Origin: Gemmatimonadota bacterium
Lineage (GTDB): Bacteria; Gemmatimonadota; Gemmatimonadetes; Longimicrobiales; Gaopeijiaceae
Direction: 5' to 3'
DNA length: 64,000 nucleotides
Assembly: GCA_029863645.1 (NCBI GenBank)
Contig: JAOTVA010000008.1
Location: 1 to 64,000 of the forward strand
Shown: positions 8,046 to 19,992 of the stretch, one piece after another
How positions within the stretch are numbered: position 1 is the stretch's first letter
How the letters are laid out: the number at the start of each line of letters is the position of its first letter
Made by a program: the position numbers and the translations under genes
Notes under the pieces: generated by a model
Database searches by the model: none
The model's input: the letters and a program-made list of their open reading frames with translations, nothing else
Told to the model about the DNA's origin: nothing

Positions 8046-10949
8046 TCAAGGATTCAGCCAGTAGTTCACCTTGATCCCGAAGATGTTGTCCGCCGGCGTA
8101 CCGAACATGTCGCCGACGTCCCGGCCCAGGTCGAAGTCGCCGACCCACGGGTCCGTGCCGTTGGGGCCCAGGTTGCTGAGCGAGCTGATGCGCCGTTGCT
8201 GCCAGACCAAGAAGATCGTCGAGCCCTCCCGCCATTCCCATCGGAGCACCGCGTTGCCGAGCAGGCTTCGGTAGCTGAAGTCCCGGTTGCCGACATTGAA
8301 CTGTGCGGCCGGACCCGCGCCGTCCGGATCCACGGCGAACGTGCCGTTCGGCTGCTGTGAGATCGTCCCGATGTCGTCGCCGTACCGCAGGAAGTCGAAG
8401 GTGCCGGGTTGCGCGAATTCCTTGAGGCCACTGTAGTCGCCCGACGAGATGAAGGGCTCGGCGTAAAGCTGGAGCGACAGCGCCGGGGACAGCGTCACCG
8501 CGACGCGCGTCGCCAGGGAGAACGTTGTCTGGTCGAGATCGGCGAAGATGTAGCGCCGACCGAAGGTCGGGGTCGCGAGGGTGTCGATCTGCGCCGATAC
8601 GTACTGGGCGGTCTCTTTGCGGCGGCTGAAGTTCGGCGAGAACTGCAGGTCTACGGCCTCGCCCGCGGTAATGGACAGGTTGAGGCCGACCCCGTGATCC
8701 CAGCCACCGTCGGACGTGGTGCCATGGTTGTAATTGAGGCGTCCGACGAGTGCCCGCCGTGAGTCAGAGGAGAAGTTGACCGATTGCGAGAACCGGGTGG
8801 GAGTCTTCGCGATGGGTCCGCCCCGAGTGAGGCGGTCATCGTCGTTGACCGGGTTGTAGGCGAGTCGAACCCCTCCGCCCCAATAGTTGAGGAGCTGGAC
8901 GTTGAAGTTGCCGTTGATCTCGCCCTGCACGCGGTCACCGGCGTAGTTCCACGAGGCGTCGGGGCTGCCCCGTACGCTCCAGTTACGGAGGAAGCGGCCG
9001 GGGCTGGGCTGGCTGTACTGGAAGTTGGTGTCGAGGATGACCCGGTCCGACGCGGACTGGAAGCCGAGATCGTTGACCTCGTAGCCGGGGCTCGCGAGCG
9101 CCACGGCCGTGCGGGCCGTAAACGCGCCAGCCTGCTTGCCGACGTCGACCATGGCATAGTACCCGGCCAGCGATGTCGCGGTGGGATCGAAGTCGAGGTG
9201 CGAAGCGTCCGGCCTCTGATAGTAGCGGGTGGACGTGGCCTGAGTCCGAGTGATCGCTCCCGGGCTGCCGCTCACGTAACTACCGGTGATCGCGCTGCTT
9301 ATGACATACGTGCGATTGGACCATTCGTGCGCGAAGTCGAGGCCTCCCGAGTAGGCCGAAGTGTGCAGTCGGTCCTCCATGCCTGTGCCGGAGAGGCCGC
9401 GGTTCACGGCGCTGCCGAGTACCCCGATGCGCGTCTCTCCTCCTCCGAACTGGCGACGTAACCTACCGACCAGGTAGTTGGTCCTGGGCTCGACGACCGC
9501 CTCGCCAGGCACCTGAGACGCATCGACGAACTTGGCCGACTCCTCGTCGGTGACTGCCTCCAGTAGGCCGAGGGACCAGCCTCCCTGCGTCCGGCCCGTG
9601 ACCTTGGCGGCCCCGAGGATTGTCGTGGATGTCGCGTGGTCGTCGAAGATGGCCTGGGACGGCACCGGGCCCTGGGGCGCCCTGCCGATGCGGCGCGAGT
9701 ACAGGAGCTGAGGCGGTCGCCCGGTGCTACCCGCGGGCCCGCCCTCACCGAAGTTGAAGATGTCGGCGCCTTCGACGAAGAAGGGACGCACTTCCTGAAA
9801 CCGCGTCTCGAACGCGGTGAGGTTGACCACGGACGGGTCGAGCGCGACCTGCCCGAAGTCGGGATTGACCGTGGCGTCCAGCGTGACGTTCGCGGCCAGC
9901 CGGTACTTCAGGTCGAGCCCGACGTCGGCGAAGTGATCCGATCCACTCCGGTACGGATTCGGGAAGTTTACGCCCCCGTCCGACAGGTTCAGGTATTCTC
10001 CCCGCGCGGCAACATAAGGAAGCAGCTCGAGTCGTTGGCCGGGCTCGATGCCCGTGATGCCCTGGAGGTGCCCATACCGCGAGGCTCCTCCGCGATCGAG
10101 CGTGGGCACGAAGGGGAAGATGGTGCGCTCCTGAGTCCGGTAGATCGTTCGCTGGAAGCGGATTCCCCAGACCTGCTCCTCCGCGCGGCTGAAGCGGAGC
10201 TGGCTGAACGGAATGCGCATCTCGAGCGACCAACCCTCCGCAGTGACCTGCGTCGCGCGAGTCCATACAGGGTCCCACGATGCGTCGGAGCCGCCACCGC
10301 CTCGCCCACCGCCATCACCCCCACCACCCCCACCGCCACCTACCGCGTCCCGGAACGTGCCGGTCGGGTTGATGAAGAAGTCGTACGTGGTCTCGTGATC
10401 GTGGAAGGAGTCGAGGCTCAGCTGGAAGAAATCGAAGTTGCCCCGTCCGATGTCGCGTCGTGCCATCACCCCAGATACGGGGCCGTCATCGTACATCATG
10501 ACACCGACGTAGAGTGCGTTGTCGTCGTACGCGAGCCGGACCTCGGTCCTCTGGGTCCCCGGCTCACCCTCGAGCGGCACCTGCTGGATGAAGTCGGTGA
10601 TGGGCGTGGCGGCCGCCCAGGTGGCGTCCTCGAGTCGTCCGTCGATGTCGATGGAGCCGGAGACCGGGATCGCGGTCGCTGTCGGGGCGAATTCGTGCTG
10701 GTACTCGGGGCCGGGCATCCCGGCCGCGGTCAGCCTGGCTTGGCCGCTGGGAGTCTCGGGCGTTTGAGCGCCGAGCGCGGTTGCCGAGACCAGCGCCAGA
10801 ATCGCCAGGGCGGGGCCGGTAAGGGTTACCAGCGGCCGCCGGGCAATGGATGACGTGACGATCCTCATGGTCGCTGGGGCTGCCGTGACAGAGGGAGTTT
10901 CGCGGACCCGCGGGTCGCTGATGATTCGCTGGCCAATGTGCGGGTGCAT
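8046..10949 (-). CDS. DUF5916-type outer-membrane protein with N-terminal CBM9-like domain
   Basis: 'ISGSIDIDGRLEDATWAAATPITDFIQQVPLEGEPGTQRTEVRLAYDDNALYVGVMMYD...' followed by a long beta-barrel; poly-Gly insertion. Confidence 0.85.
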   Translation of the reverse strand: MHPHIGQRIISDPRVRETPSVTAAPATMRIVTSSIARRPLVTLTGPALAILALVSATALGAQTPETPSGQARLTAAGMPGPEYQHEFAPTATAIPVSGSIDIDGRLEDATWAAATPITDFIQQVPLEGEPGTQRTEVRLAYDDNALYVGVMMYDDGPVSGVMARRDIGRGNFDFFQLSLDSFHDHETTYDFFINPTGTFRDAVGGGGGGGGDGGGRGGGGSDASWDPVWTRATQVTAEGWSLEMRIPFSQLRFSRAEEQVWGIRFQRTIYRTQERTIFPFVPTLDRGGASRYGHLQGITGIEPGQRLELLPYVAARGEYLNLSDGGVNFPNPYRSGSDHFADVGLDLKYRLAANVTLDATVNPDFGQVALDPSVVNLTAFETRFQEVRPFFVEGADIFNFGEGGPAGSTGRPPQLLYSRRIGRAPQGPVPSQAIFDDHATSTTILGAAKVTGRTQGGWSLGLLEAVTDEESAKFVDASQVPGEAVVEPRTNYLVGRLRRQFGGGETRIGVLGSAVNRGLSGTGMEDRLHTSAYSGGLDFAHEWSNRTYVISSAITGSYVSGSPGAITRTQATSTRYYQRPDASHLDFDPTATSLAGYYAMVDVGKQAGAFTARTAVALASPGYEVNDLGFQSASDRVILDTNFQYSQPSPGRFLRNWSVRGSPDASWNYAGDRVQGEINGNFNVQLLNYWGGGVRLAYNPVNDDDRLTRGGPIAKTPTRFSQSVNFSSDSRRALVGRLNYNHGTTSDGGWDHGVGLNLSITAGEAVDLQFSPNFSRRKETAQYVSAQIDTLATPTFGRRYIFADLDQTTFSLATRVAVTLSPALSLQLYAEPFISSGDYSGLKEFAQPGTFDFLRYGDDIGTISQQPNGTFAVDPDGAGPAAQFNVGNRDFSYRSLLGNAVLRWEWREGSTIFLVWQQRRISSLSNLGPNGTDPWVGDFDLGRDVGDMFGTPADNIFGIKVNYWLNP
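10279..10350 (-). repeat. Poly-glycine-coding GGN triplet tract inside the DUF5916 protein
   Basis: Encodes GGGGGGGGDGGGRGGGGSD; + strand reads cca/ccg/ccc triplets. Confidence 0.8.
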
Positions 10950-11098
10950 CGGAGGGAGGGAAAGGCTGATGGGGGACCGCCGCTCGAAACCGGGTGCTGC
11001 GGTCCTTGAGGGGTGGGGGCTCCGAGACCGACGGTCTATGTTACAGATGACGTAGCGGGCTGCTCGGAGCGTTCATCCCCAGGACCAAAGGAGCGGGC

Positions 11099-11872
11099 GT
11101 GGTTGGCAGCACCCCCGGCCGGGGCGACGCAGGCAAGGGCACAGGGGAGGGCGGGGGTCCCCGACTTGGTGCGACCGTCCTCGAGGCCCGCGACCTCTCC
11201 AAGATCTACGACATGGGAGAGGTGCAGGTGGAGGCGCTGCGCTCGGTGGACCTCGACCTCTATAGCGGTGAACTCACGGTGCTGCTGGGGGCCTCCGGCA
11301 GTGGCAAGTCGACGCTCCTCAACATCGTCGGCGGACTGGACCGCCCCACGTCTGGGACGCTGCACTACGGCGACTGGGACCTGAGCGAGGCCGACGACCA
11401 CGAGCTGACGCTCTACCGCAGGCGGTACGTGGGCTTCGTCTTCCAGCTCTACAACCTCATCCCGAGCCTGACGGCCAGGGAGAACGTGTCGTTGGTGAGC
11501 GAGATCGCCCGGGACCCGATGCGCCCGGAGGAAGCGCTCGAGCTGGTCGGTCTCGGCGACCGGCTCGATCATTTCCCGGCCCAGTTATCCGGAGGGGAGC
11601 AGCAGCGGGTCGCCATCGCGCGCGCGGTGGCCAAGCGGCCGGAGCTCATGCTTTGCGACGAGCCGACCGGGGCGCTCGATGTCAAGACCGGCAAGCTGGT
11701 CCTGGCCGTGCTCGACCAGGTGAACCGCGAAACGGGTACCACGACGGCCATCATCACCCACAACGTCGCCATTGGCGGCCTGGGCGACCGCGTCATCCGC
11801 ATGAGCAGCGGGGAGATCGCTGAAGTGACGGTGAATCACGAGCGCTCCAGCCTAGACGAGGTCGAGTGGTGA
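11099..11872 (+). CDS. ABC transporter ATP-binding protein (MacB/LolD type)
   Basis: Walker [10 protein letters not shown], signature [14 protein letters not shown], Walker [13 protein letters not shown]. Confidence 0.95.
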   Translation: MVGSTPGRGDAGKGTGEGGGPRLGATVLEARDLSKIYDMGEVQVEALRSVDLDLYSGELTVLLGASGSGKSTLLNIVGGLDRPTSGTLHYGDWDLSEADDHELTLYRRRYVGFVFQLYNLIPSLTARENVSLVSEIARDPMRPEEALELVGLGDRLDHFPAQLSGGEQQRVAIARAVAKRPELMLCDEPTGALDVKTGKLVLAVLDQVNRETGTTTAIITHNVAIGGLGDRVIRMSSGEIAEVTVNHERSSLDEVEW

Positions 11873-14238
11873 GGATCCGCGCGCTGGACCGGAAGATGCT
11901 CCGCGAGCTTTGGCGGCTGAGGGGGCAGCTCCTGTCAATCGGGCTGGTGGTGGCCACGGCGGTCATGATGCTTGTCACGATGCGGGGGACCTTCGAGGCG
12001 CTGTTCGAGGCTCGCGCGGCGTACTACCGCGACTATCGGCTCGGCGACGTGTGGTCGACGCTGGAGCAGGCGCCTGAGTCGCTTCGCGAACGCATCGCGC
12101 GGATTCCGGGGGTCGCGGCGGTTGAGACCCGGGTGACGACCTTCGCGACCCTGGACCTTCCCTGGCTCGACGCGCCGGGGCAGGGACTCTTCGTGTCGGT
12201 CCCCGAGGGGCGCCGTGCCGCGGTCGATGACATCCACATTAGAGAGGGACGCTACGTGCGCGCGGGCCGCGCGAGCGAGGTCGTGGTCAGCGAGAACTTC
12301 TTCCTCTCCAACGGCCTCCAGGTCGGCGACACGATCCGGGCGGTCCTGAACGGCATTCGTCGGGATATGCGCATTGTCGGCTCGGCGATCTCGCCCGCGC
12401 ACTCCTACGCGGTGCCTCCGGGCGCGCTCTACCCCGATGACGAGCGGTACGGCGTCTTCTGGATGAGCCGAGAAGTCCTGGGCCCGAACCTTCAGGCTGA
12501 CGACGCATTCAACGAGGTGGCGGTCCGGCTGGGTAGGGGCGCGAGCGAGACGGCGGTCATCCGCGAGCTGGACCGCGTTCTCGACCCCTACGGTGGGCTT
12601 GGTGCATACGGGCGGCCGGATCAGCTCTCGTACAAGATCCTCAACGACGAACTGAACCAGAACCGCAGCATGGGCACTGCGTTTCCATTGGTGTTTCTCG
12701 GCGTCGCCGCGTTCCTACTCAATCTCGTATTGAGCCGACTCATCGCCACCCAGCGCACCGAGATCGGCGCGCTCAAGGCGGTCGGGTACACGAACCGGGA
12801 GATCGGTGTCCACTTCCTCAGCTACTCGGTGGCGGCCGTGGGGTTGGGCACGCTGCTCGGTGCCCTGGGCGGGGTGTGGGCGGGCGACGCGATGATCGAT
12901 CTCTACGGCGTATACTTCAACTTCCCGGCGCTCGAGCACCGGCTGTCGTGGACGCTCGTGGCCATCGGGGGAGGCATCAGCCTGGTGGCCGCGGTGCTCG
13001 GCGGAGGTGGGGCCGTCCGGCGCGCAGCCTCGCTCCCCCCTGCGGAGGCGATGCGTCCCGAGCCGCCGGACCGCTTCACGCCCGGGTGGGTCGAGCGTGT
13101 GGGTGTCGGGGACATGCTGTCCACGAGCGGGCGCCTCATTCTGCGGAACCTGGAGCGCCGGCCTGTACGCGCGATGATGTCGTCACTCGGTGTCGCGTTC
13201 TCGGTCGCCATTCTCGTCATCGGCATGTTCATGTTCGACGGCATGGAGCTGATGATCGATCTTCAGTTCGAGGTCGCTCAACGCGAGGATCTGACGGTCG
13301 CGTTCAACCGTGATCTCGGGGACGAAGTCCGCTACGATCTCGCGCGCATGCCCGGCGTGACGAGAGTGGAGCCCTTCCACATCGTGCCGGTGCGGCTGCA
13401 TGCGGGGCACCGCGAACGGGAGCTCGCGATCACGGGCCTGGAGCCAGACTCCCGCCTCCGCCGGATCGTAAGCGAGAATAGGCGCATTCATCCGATCCCG
13501 CTCGAGGGGCTGATCCTCAGCGCAATCCTCGCCGACCGGCTCGGGGTAGCGCAAGGAGACACACTGGGGGTTGAAGCGCTGACGGGCCTCAGGAGAACAG
13601 AGCGCATTGCGGTCGCCGACGTGGTCCATGATCTCATGGGCATTTCTGCCTACATGAGTATGGACGCGCTGCGCAGACTCACCCGCGAGGGCCCACGAGC
13701 CACTGGTGCCTACCTCCTCACCGACGGCGCTCGGCTCAACGAGGTGAACCAGGAGCTCAAGCAGGCCCCTGGGGTGGCGAGCGTTGCGTCTCCCGCGACA
13801 ATGCAGGCGTCCTTCGAGACACAGCTCGAGGACAGCCTCTTCATCGCGATCTTCTTCATCGTCGGCTTCGCGAGCATCATCTCAGTCGCGATCATCTATA
13901 ACGGGACGCGCATCGCGCTCTCCGAACGTGGTCGCGAGCTCGCGAGCCTCCGCGTGCTCGGTTTCACGCGGAAAGAAGTGTCGACTCTGTTGTTTGGAGA
14001 GCAAGCGGTGATCACCTTGTTCGCGATTCCGGTCGGGTGGGGGATCGGTTACGCGTTGGCCTACCTCTTGCTGACGTCGCTGAATTCGGAGACCTACAGG
14101 ATCCCTCTGGTCGTGAGCGGCCAGACGTACTTCTGGACCGCAGCAATCACGCTGGCTGCGGCTGTGGCGAGCGCCATGCTTGTGCGGCGCCGGCTCAATC
14201 GCATGGATCTGATCGCCGTGTTGAAGACTCGGGAGTGA
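11866..14238 (+). CDS. ABC transporter permease (FtsX-like, two repeats)
   Basis: 790 aa FtsX-like architecture, '[20 protein letters not shown]' and '[21 protein letters not shown]'; likely start GTG 11869 (GTGA overlap). Confidence 0.9.
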   Translation: MVRIRALDRKMLRELWRLRGQLLSIGLVVATAVMMLVTMRGTFEALFEARAAYYRDYRLGDVWSTLEQAPESLRERIARIPGVAAVETRVTTFATLDLPWLDAPGQGLFVSVPEGRRAAVDDIHIREGRYVRAGRASEVVVSENFFLSNGLQVGDTIRAVLNGIRRDMRIVGSAISPAHSYAVPPGALYPDDERYGVFWMSREVLGPNLQADDAFNEVAVRLGRGASETAVIRELDRVLDPYGGLGAYGRPDQLSYKILNDELNQNRSMGTAFPLVFLGVAAFLLNLVLSRLIATQRTEIGALKAVGYTNREIGVHFLSYSVAAVGLGTLLGALGGVWAGDAMIDLYGVYFNFPALEHRLSWTLVAIGGGISLVAAVLGGGGAVRRAASLPPAEAMRPEPPDRFTPGWVERVGVGDMLSTSGRLILRNLERRPVRAMMSSLGVAFSVAILVIGMFMFDGMELMIDLQFEVAQREDLTVAFNRDLGDEVRYDLARMPGVTRVEPFHIVPVRLHAGHRERELAITGLEPDSRLRRIVSENRRIHPIPLEGLILSAILADRLGVAQGDTLGVEALTGLRRTERIAVADVVHDLMGISAYMSMDALRRLTREGPRATGAYLLTDGARLNEVNQELKQAPGVASVASPATMQASFETQLEDSLFIAIFFIVGFASIISVAIIYNGTRIALSERGRELASLRVLGFTRKEVSTLLFGEQAVITLFAIPVGWGIGYALAYLLLTSLNSETYRIPLVVSGQTYFWTAAITLAAAVASAMLVRRRLNRMDLIAVLKTRE

Positions 14239-14242
14239 GTCG

Positions 14243-15418
14243 ATGACCAAGAAGCGGGTGCTGATCGCCGCGGCCGCAGTTGCTGTCGTAGCGGTCGTCT
14301 GGATCGTGAGCGGGGGCGGGGGCGTGGAGGTGTCGGTCGCCGAGGCCGTCCGCGACACGTTGAGCGTCACGATTCCAGCCGAGGGCAGAACGCGCGCGCG
14401 TGACCAGTTCACGGTGGCCGCCCCGGTCTCGGGCCGGCTCACGCGGCTGAGCCTCGAGGCGGGCGACCTGGTGGAGCAGGGCCAAGTGCTCGGCAGGCTC
14501 TTCCCGGCTCCGGAGGACTCTCGGGTCGTCGCCACGGTGCGGGCAGAGGTCGACGCGGCCGAAGCGCGCTACCGTGAAGCCGTGAACCGCCTGCGCGAGG
14601 CTGAGCTCCAGGCGCTCCAGGCCGAGCGTGAGGCAGAGCGCCGGCGTCCGCTGCTCGAGCTGGGAGCGATCACTCGCGAGCAGCTGGAGCAAGCCGAACT
14701 TGCCACGGTCGTCGCGAGCGAACGCCAAGACTCGGCTGAAGCGGGGGTCGCCGCGGCTTCGGCCGCGCTCGAGGCGGCTCGTGCGAGGCTGATGGGCTCC
14801 GGGACGGCCGACACGGATGGCCGACCCATCGACATCGTCGCTCCCGTCGCGGGACGCGTGGAGCGCGTACCGGATGAGAGCGAGCGGGTCGTGCTCGCGG
14901 GCTCACCCATCGTCGTGCTGGCCGAGGTGGGCGGACTCGAGATCGTCCTCGACATCTTGTCGGAGGACGCGGTGCGCGTGAGATCCGGGAACGAGGTCCT
15001 ACTCACCGGGTGGGGCGGAGAGGGCACTCTGGTTGCCGTCGTGCGCACCGTCACGCTCGTGGGTTACACGAAGATCTCGGCACTCGGCGTCGAGGAGCAG
15101 CGTGTCGACGTGATCGCCGACCTGCACAATCCTCCGCCCGTGTTGGGCACGGGATACCGGGTCTCGGGCGAGATCGTGACGATGCGCGCCGAGGACGTCG
15201 TCACGATTCCCACGAGCGCACTGTTCCGGTCGGGCGAGGCGTGGCAGGTGTTCGCCGTGGCAGGCGGCCGGGCCGAGGTCAGAGCGGTGCAGATAGGCCG
15301 GCGCAACGAGGACCGTGCGGAGATCCTCGAGGGTGTGCAGCCGGGAGACTCTGTCATCTTGTTCCCTCCGGAGACGGTCGAAGACGGCGTGGCCGTGCAG
15401 GTGGCGCCAGGCGCCTGA
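14243..15418 (+). CDS. HlyD-family periplasmic adaptor subunit
   Basis: N-terminal TM, 'VSGRLTRLSLEAGDLVEQGQVLGRL', coiled coil, 'VAPVAGRVERVPDESERVVLAGSPIVVLAEVGGLEIVLDI'. Confidence 0.9.
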   Translation: MTKKRVLIAAAAVAVVAVVWIVSGGGGVEVSVAEAVRDTLSVTIPAEGRTRARDQFTVAAPVSGRLTRLSLEAGDLVEQGQVLGRLFPAPEDSRVVATVRAEVDAAEARYREAVNRLREAELQALQAEREAERRRPLLELGAITREQLEQAELATVVASERQDSAEAGVAAASAALEAARARLMGSGTADTDGRPIDIVAPVAGRVERVPDESERVVLAGSPIVVLAEVGGLEIVLDILSEDAVRVRSGNEVLLTGWGGEGTLVAVVRTVTLVGYTKISALGVEEQRVDVIADLHNPPPVLGTGYRVSGEIVTMRAEDVVTIPTSALFRSGEAWQVFAVAGGRAEVRAVQIGRRNEDRAEILEGVQPGDSVILFPPETVEDGVAVQVAPGA

Positions 15419-16073
15419 AGTAGGGGTATGCGTCCCACAGGACCGGTAAGGCACGCACCACACAGATGCCTACGGTCATCACCACGACCCATCCGGTCAG
15501 GGCCACGATTCCGGCGGTCCAATCCGCCGAGACGAGCGCGACTCCGCCAGTAGCGGCGCGATCGAGCACGACCACGAAGCCGAGAAGCACGAATGATGCG
15601 ACCTTGGCCACTCCGTATACACTGCGCATCGTGCGCGACGCGACCAGGAAGCGAGACAGCGGCGACCGTTGCATCGTCTTCGACCCGAAAGCCGTCTTAC
15701 CAGCGATCAGCGCCACGCTCCGAACCGCGTCTACCATGAAGCTTCTGGACACGATCAGGAGGGGGACCCACAAGGGCACGAGTCCGGCCACCGCGAAGTA
15801 GATCCAGAACGCGTGCTCGACAATGCGGTCCCCGGTGATGTCGAGGATCCCGCCGAGCTCCGAAGCGACACCCAACCTGCGTGCCAGGTACCCATCGAGG
15901 CCGTCCATGGAGATCGCTACGACGGTGAGGACCAGGGCCGCGACGGGGTAGGGAAAGGGAAGAGAGAAGAGGCCCAGCACGGCGAAGGCTAGGACCACGC
16001 GAACGAGAATGACGATATCGGGAACGAGGGCCCGCTTGGGACGCATAGGCCGATCTGGCAGCTGGTTGGTCAT
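15354..16073 (-). CDS. CDP-alcohol phosphatidyltransferase family protein
   Basis: Motif DGYLARRLGVASELGGILDITGD matches DGx2ARx8Gx3Dx3D; start at Met 16073. Confidence 0.9.
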   Translation of the reverse strand: MTNQLPDRPMRPKRALVPDIVILVRVVLAFAVLGLFSLPFPYPVAALVLTVVAISMDGLDGYLARRLGVASELGGILDITGDRIVEHAFWIYFAVAGLVPLWVPLLIVSRSFMVDAVRSVALIAGKTAFGSKTMQRSPLSRFLVASRTMRSVYGVAKVASFVLLGFVVVLDRAATGGVALVSADWTAGIVALTGWVVVMTVGICVVRALPVLWDAYPYFRRLAPPARPRRLRPSPEGTR

Positions 16074-16275
16074 CGGTCGACTCCTTGGAGGACTCGGCTT
16101 CAAAGGAACGCCCCCAAAGAAACATTGGAGGTCCGCTCCCAACCCTCCGCCACGTGACGTAGACGCCATGTAACAGCCGGCAAGGGGGCCACCGAGCACC
16201 TCGGGTCCTTCGACGAGGCACACTTCTCCCCTATACTGACGCGCTCCACGACGTGCCCACCCAACCGCGGACCCG

Positions 16276-18498
<2,223 letters not shown>

Positions 18499-18501
18499 CG
18501 C

Positions 18502-19992
18502 ATGCAAGTGCGCTATGTGGATACAGCCCCTCAGTCGCATGAGACGGAGTTGCTCGCCTGTGGCGTGATCCAAGGCACCGAGTCGCCGGAGGGAGCGCTC
18601 GGGGATCTCGACAAGGCCACGGGGGGCGCAGTCGGCCGCGCGCTCACATCCGGCGACATGCGTGGTCGCAAGGCCGACCAGCTCATGCTGTACGGCGGCG
18701 ACAGCGGGCCCCGCAGGATCCTCCTGCTCGGGATCGGCAAGGCGGACGACGTGAGCACCGAGGTCGTGCGTCGTTTGGCCGGCAGGGCCGTGCGTGCCGC
18801 AGAAAAGTTGGGAATCGAGGGCATTACGGTGAGCCTGGACGGGCTCGGTGCGCTGGGAGACGAGGCGAAGGCCCAGGCGGCGGCAGAGGGCGCCGCGCTG
18901 GCCGCGTGGCGATTCCAGGAGCTCAAGGCTCCAGACGAGGAGGAGCCCACAACCGACGTGTCCTCCGTCGATATCGTCGGCGCCGGCGACCCGGACGCAC
19001 TAAGCACGGGCAGCATGGCCGGGGCGGCCATCGCGCGTGCGGAGAACTTCGCTCGTACGCTGCAGTCGCGACCCGGCAATGTTGCGACGCCTAGCCACAT
19101 CGCCGCGGAAGCCGAGCGCATGGCCGGCTCCGTTGGGCTCGACGTGACGATCTTCGACGAGAAGCGCCTGGCGGCCGAGGGCATGCACGCGATTCTGGCC
19201 GTTTCGCAGGGTTCAGAGGAAGAAGCACGGCTCATCGTGCTGGAGAACCACGGCGGGAAGAAGGGCGACGCACCGCTGATTCTCGTCGGAAAGGGTCTGT
19301 CGTTCGACGCTGGGGGCATCTCGCTCAAGCCGCCCGCCGGTATGGAGGATATGAAGTACGACATGTCGGGCGGCGCGGCGGTGATCGGCGCGATGCAGGC
19401 GATTGCCGAGCTGGGCGTGAAAGCCAACGTGGTCGGCATCGTGCCTTCATCGGAGAACCTCCCGTCGGGAACCGCGGTCAAGCCGGGCGATGTGATTCAG
19501 ACGCTTGCCGGGAAGACGGTCGAGGTCATCAACACCGACGCGGAAGGCCGACTCATTCTCGCAGACGCGCTCGCCTACGGGGCGCGCATGAATCCGGCAG
19601 CCATGGTGGACTGTGCGACGCTCACCGGTGGGGTGGTGGTCGCTCTCGGACGCCACGCCGTTGGCCTCTTCGGAAATGATCCCGACCTCGTCGACGAGGT
19701 GCTCGAGGCCGGCGAAACGACAGGGCAGCGCTGCTGGGAGCTGCCGATGTGGAGCGAGTACAGGAAGCAGTTGGACAGCACCACGGCGGACCTCCAAAAC
19801 ATCGGGGGCAGGGAGGGCTCCTCGATCACGGCGGCGTGCTTCCTCGCCGAGTTCGTGGGCGAAGCGAAGTGGGCGCACCTGGACATCGCGGGGACGGCCT
19901 ACGGCGACGGAGACGTGCCGTATCTGAGGAAGGGCGGGTATGGTCTGCCGACGCGGCTTCTCGTCGAATGGGTGCGGAGCCGCACCAGGTGA
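18502..19992 (+). CDS. pepA: Leucyl aminopeptidase
   Basis: M17 signature NTDAEGRLILADAL; 'KGLSFDAGGISLKPPAGMEDMKYDMSGGA'. Confidence 0.95.
   Translation: MQVRYVDTAPQSHETELLACGVIQGTESPEGALGDLDKATGGAVGRALTSGDMRGRKADQLMLYGGDSGPRRILLLGIGKADDVSTEVVRRLAGRAVRAAEKLGIEGITVSLDGLGALGDEAKAQAAAEGAALAAWRFQELKAPDEEEPTTDVSSVDIVGAGDPDALSTGSMAGAAIARAENFARTLQSRPGNVATPSHIAAEAERMAGSVGLDVTIFDEKRLAAEGMHAILAVSQGSEEEARLIVLENHGGKKGDAPLILVGKGLSFDAGGISLKPPAGMEDMKYDMSGGAAVIGAMQAIAELGVKANVVGIVPSSENLPSGTAVKPGDVIQTLAGKTVEVINTDAEGRLILADALAYGARMNPAAMVDCATLTGGVVVALGRHAVGLFGNDPDLVDEVLEAGETTGQRCWELPMWSEYRKQLDSTTADLQNIGGREGSSITAACFLAEFVGEAKWAHLDIAGTAYGDGDVPYLRKGGYGLPTRLLVEWVRSRTR

Noticed and set aside
10279-10350. Short tandem triplets that could suggest a repeat array or CRISPR-like element
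   Set aside because: In-frame GGN codons giving poly-Gly within a CDS; no spacers or direct repeats of CRISPR length
9636-10853. 405-aa + strand ORF antisense to the DUF5916 gene
   Set aside because: High-GC shadow ORF; low-complexity Arg/Glu/Val composition and fully inside a convincing CDS on the other strand
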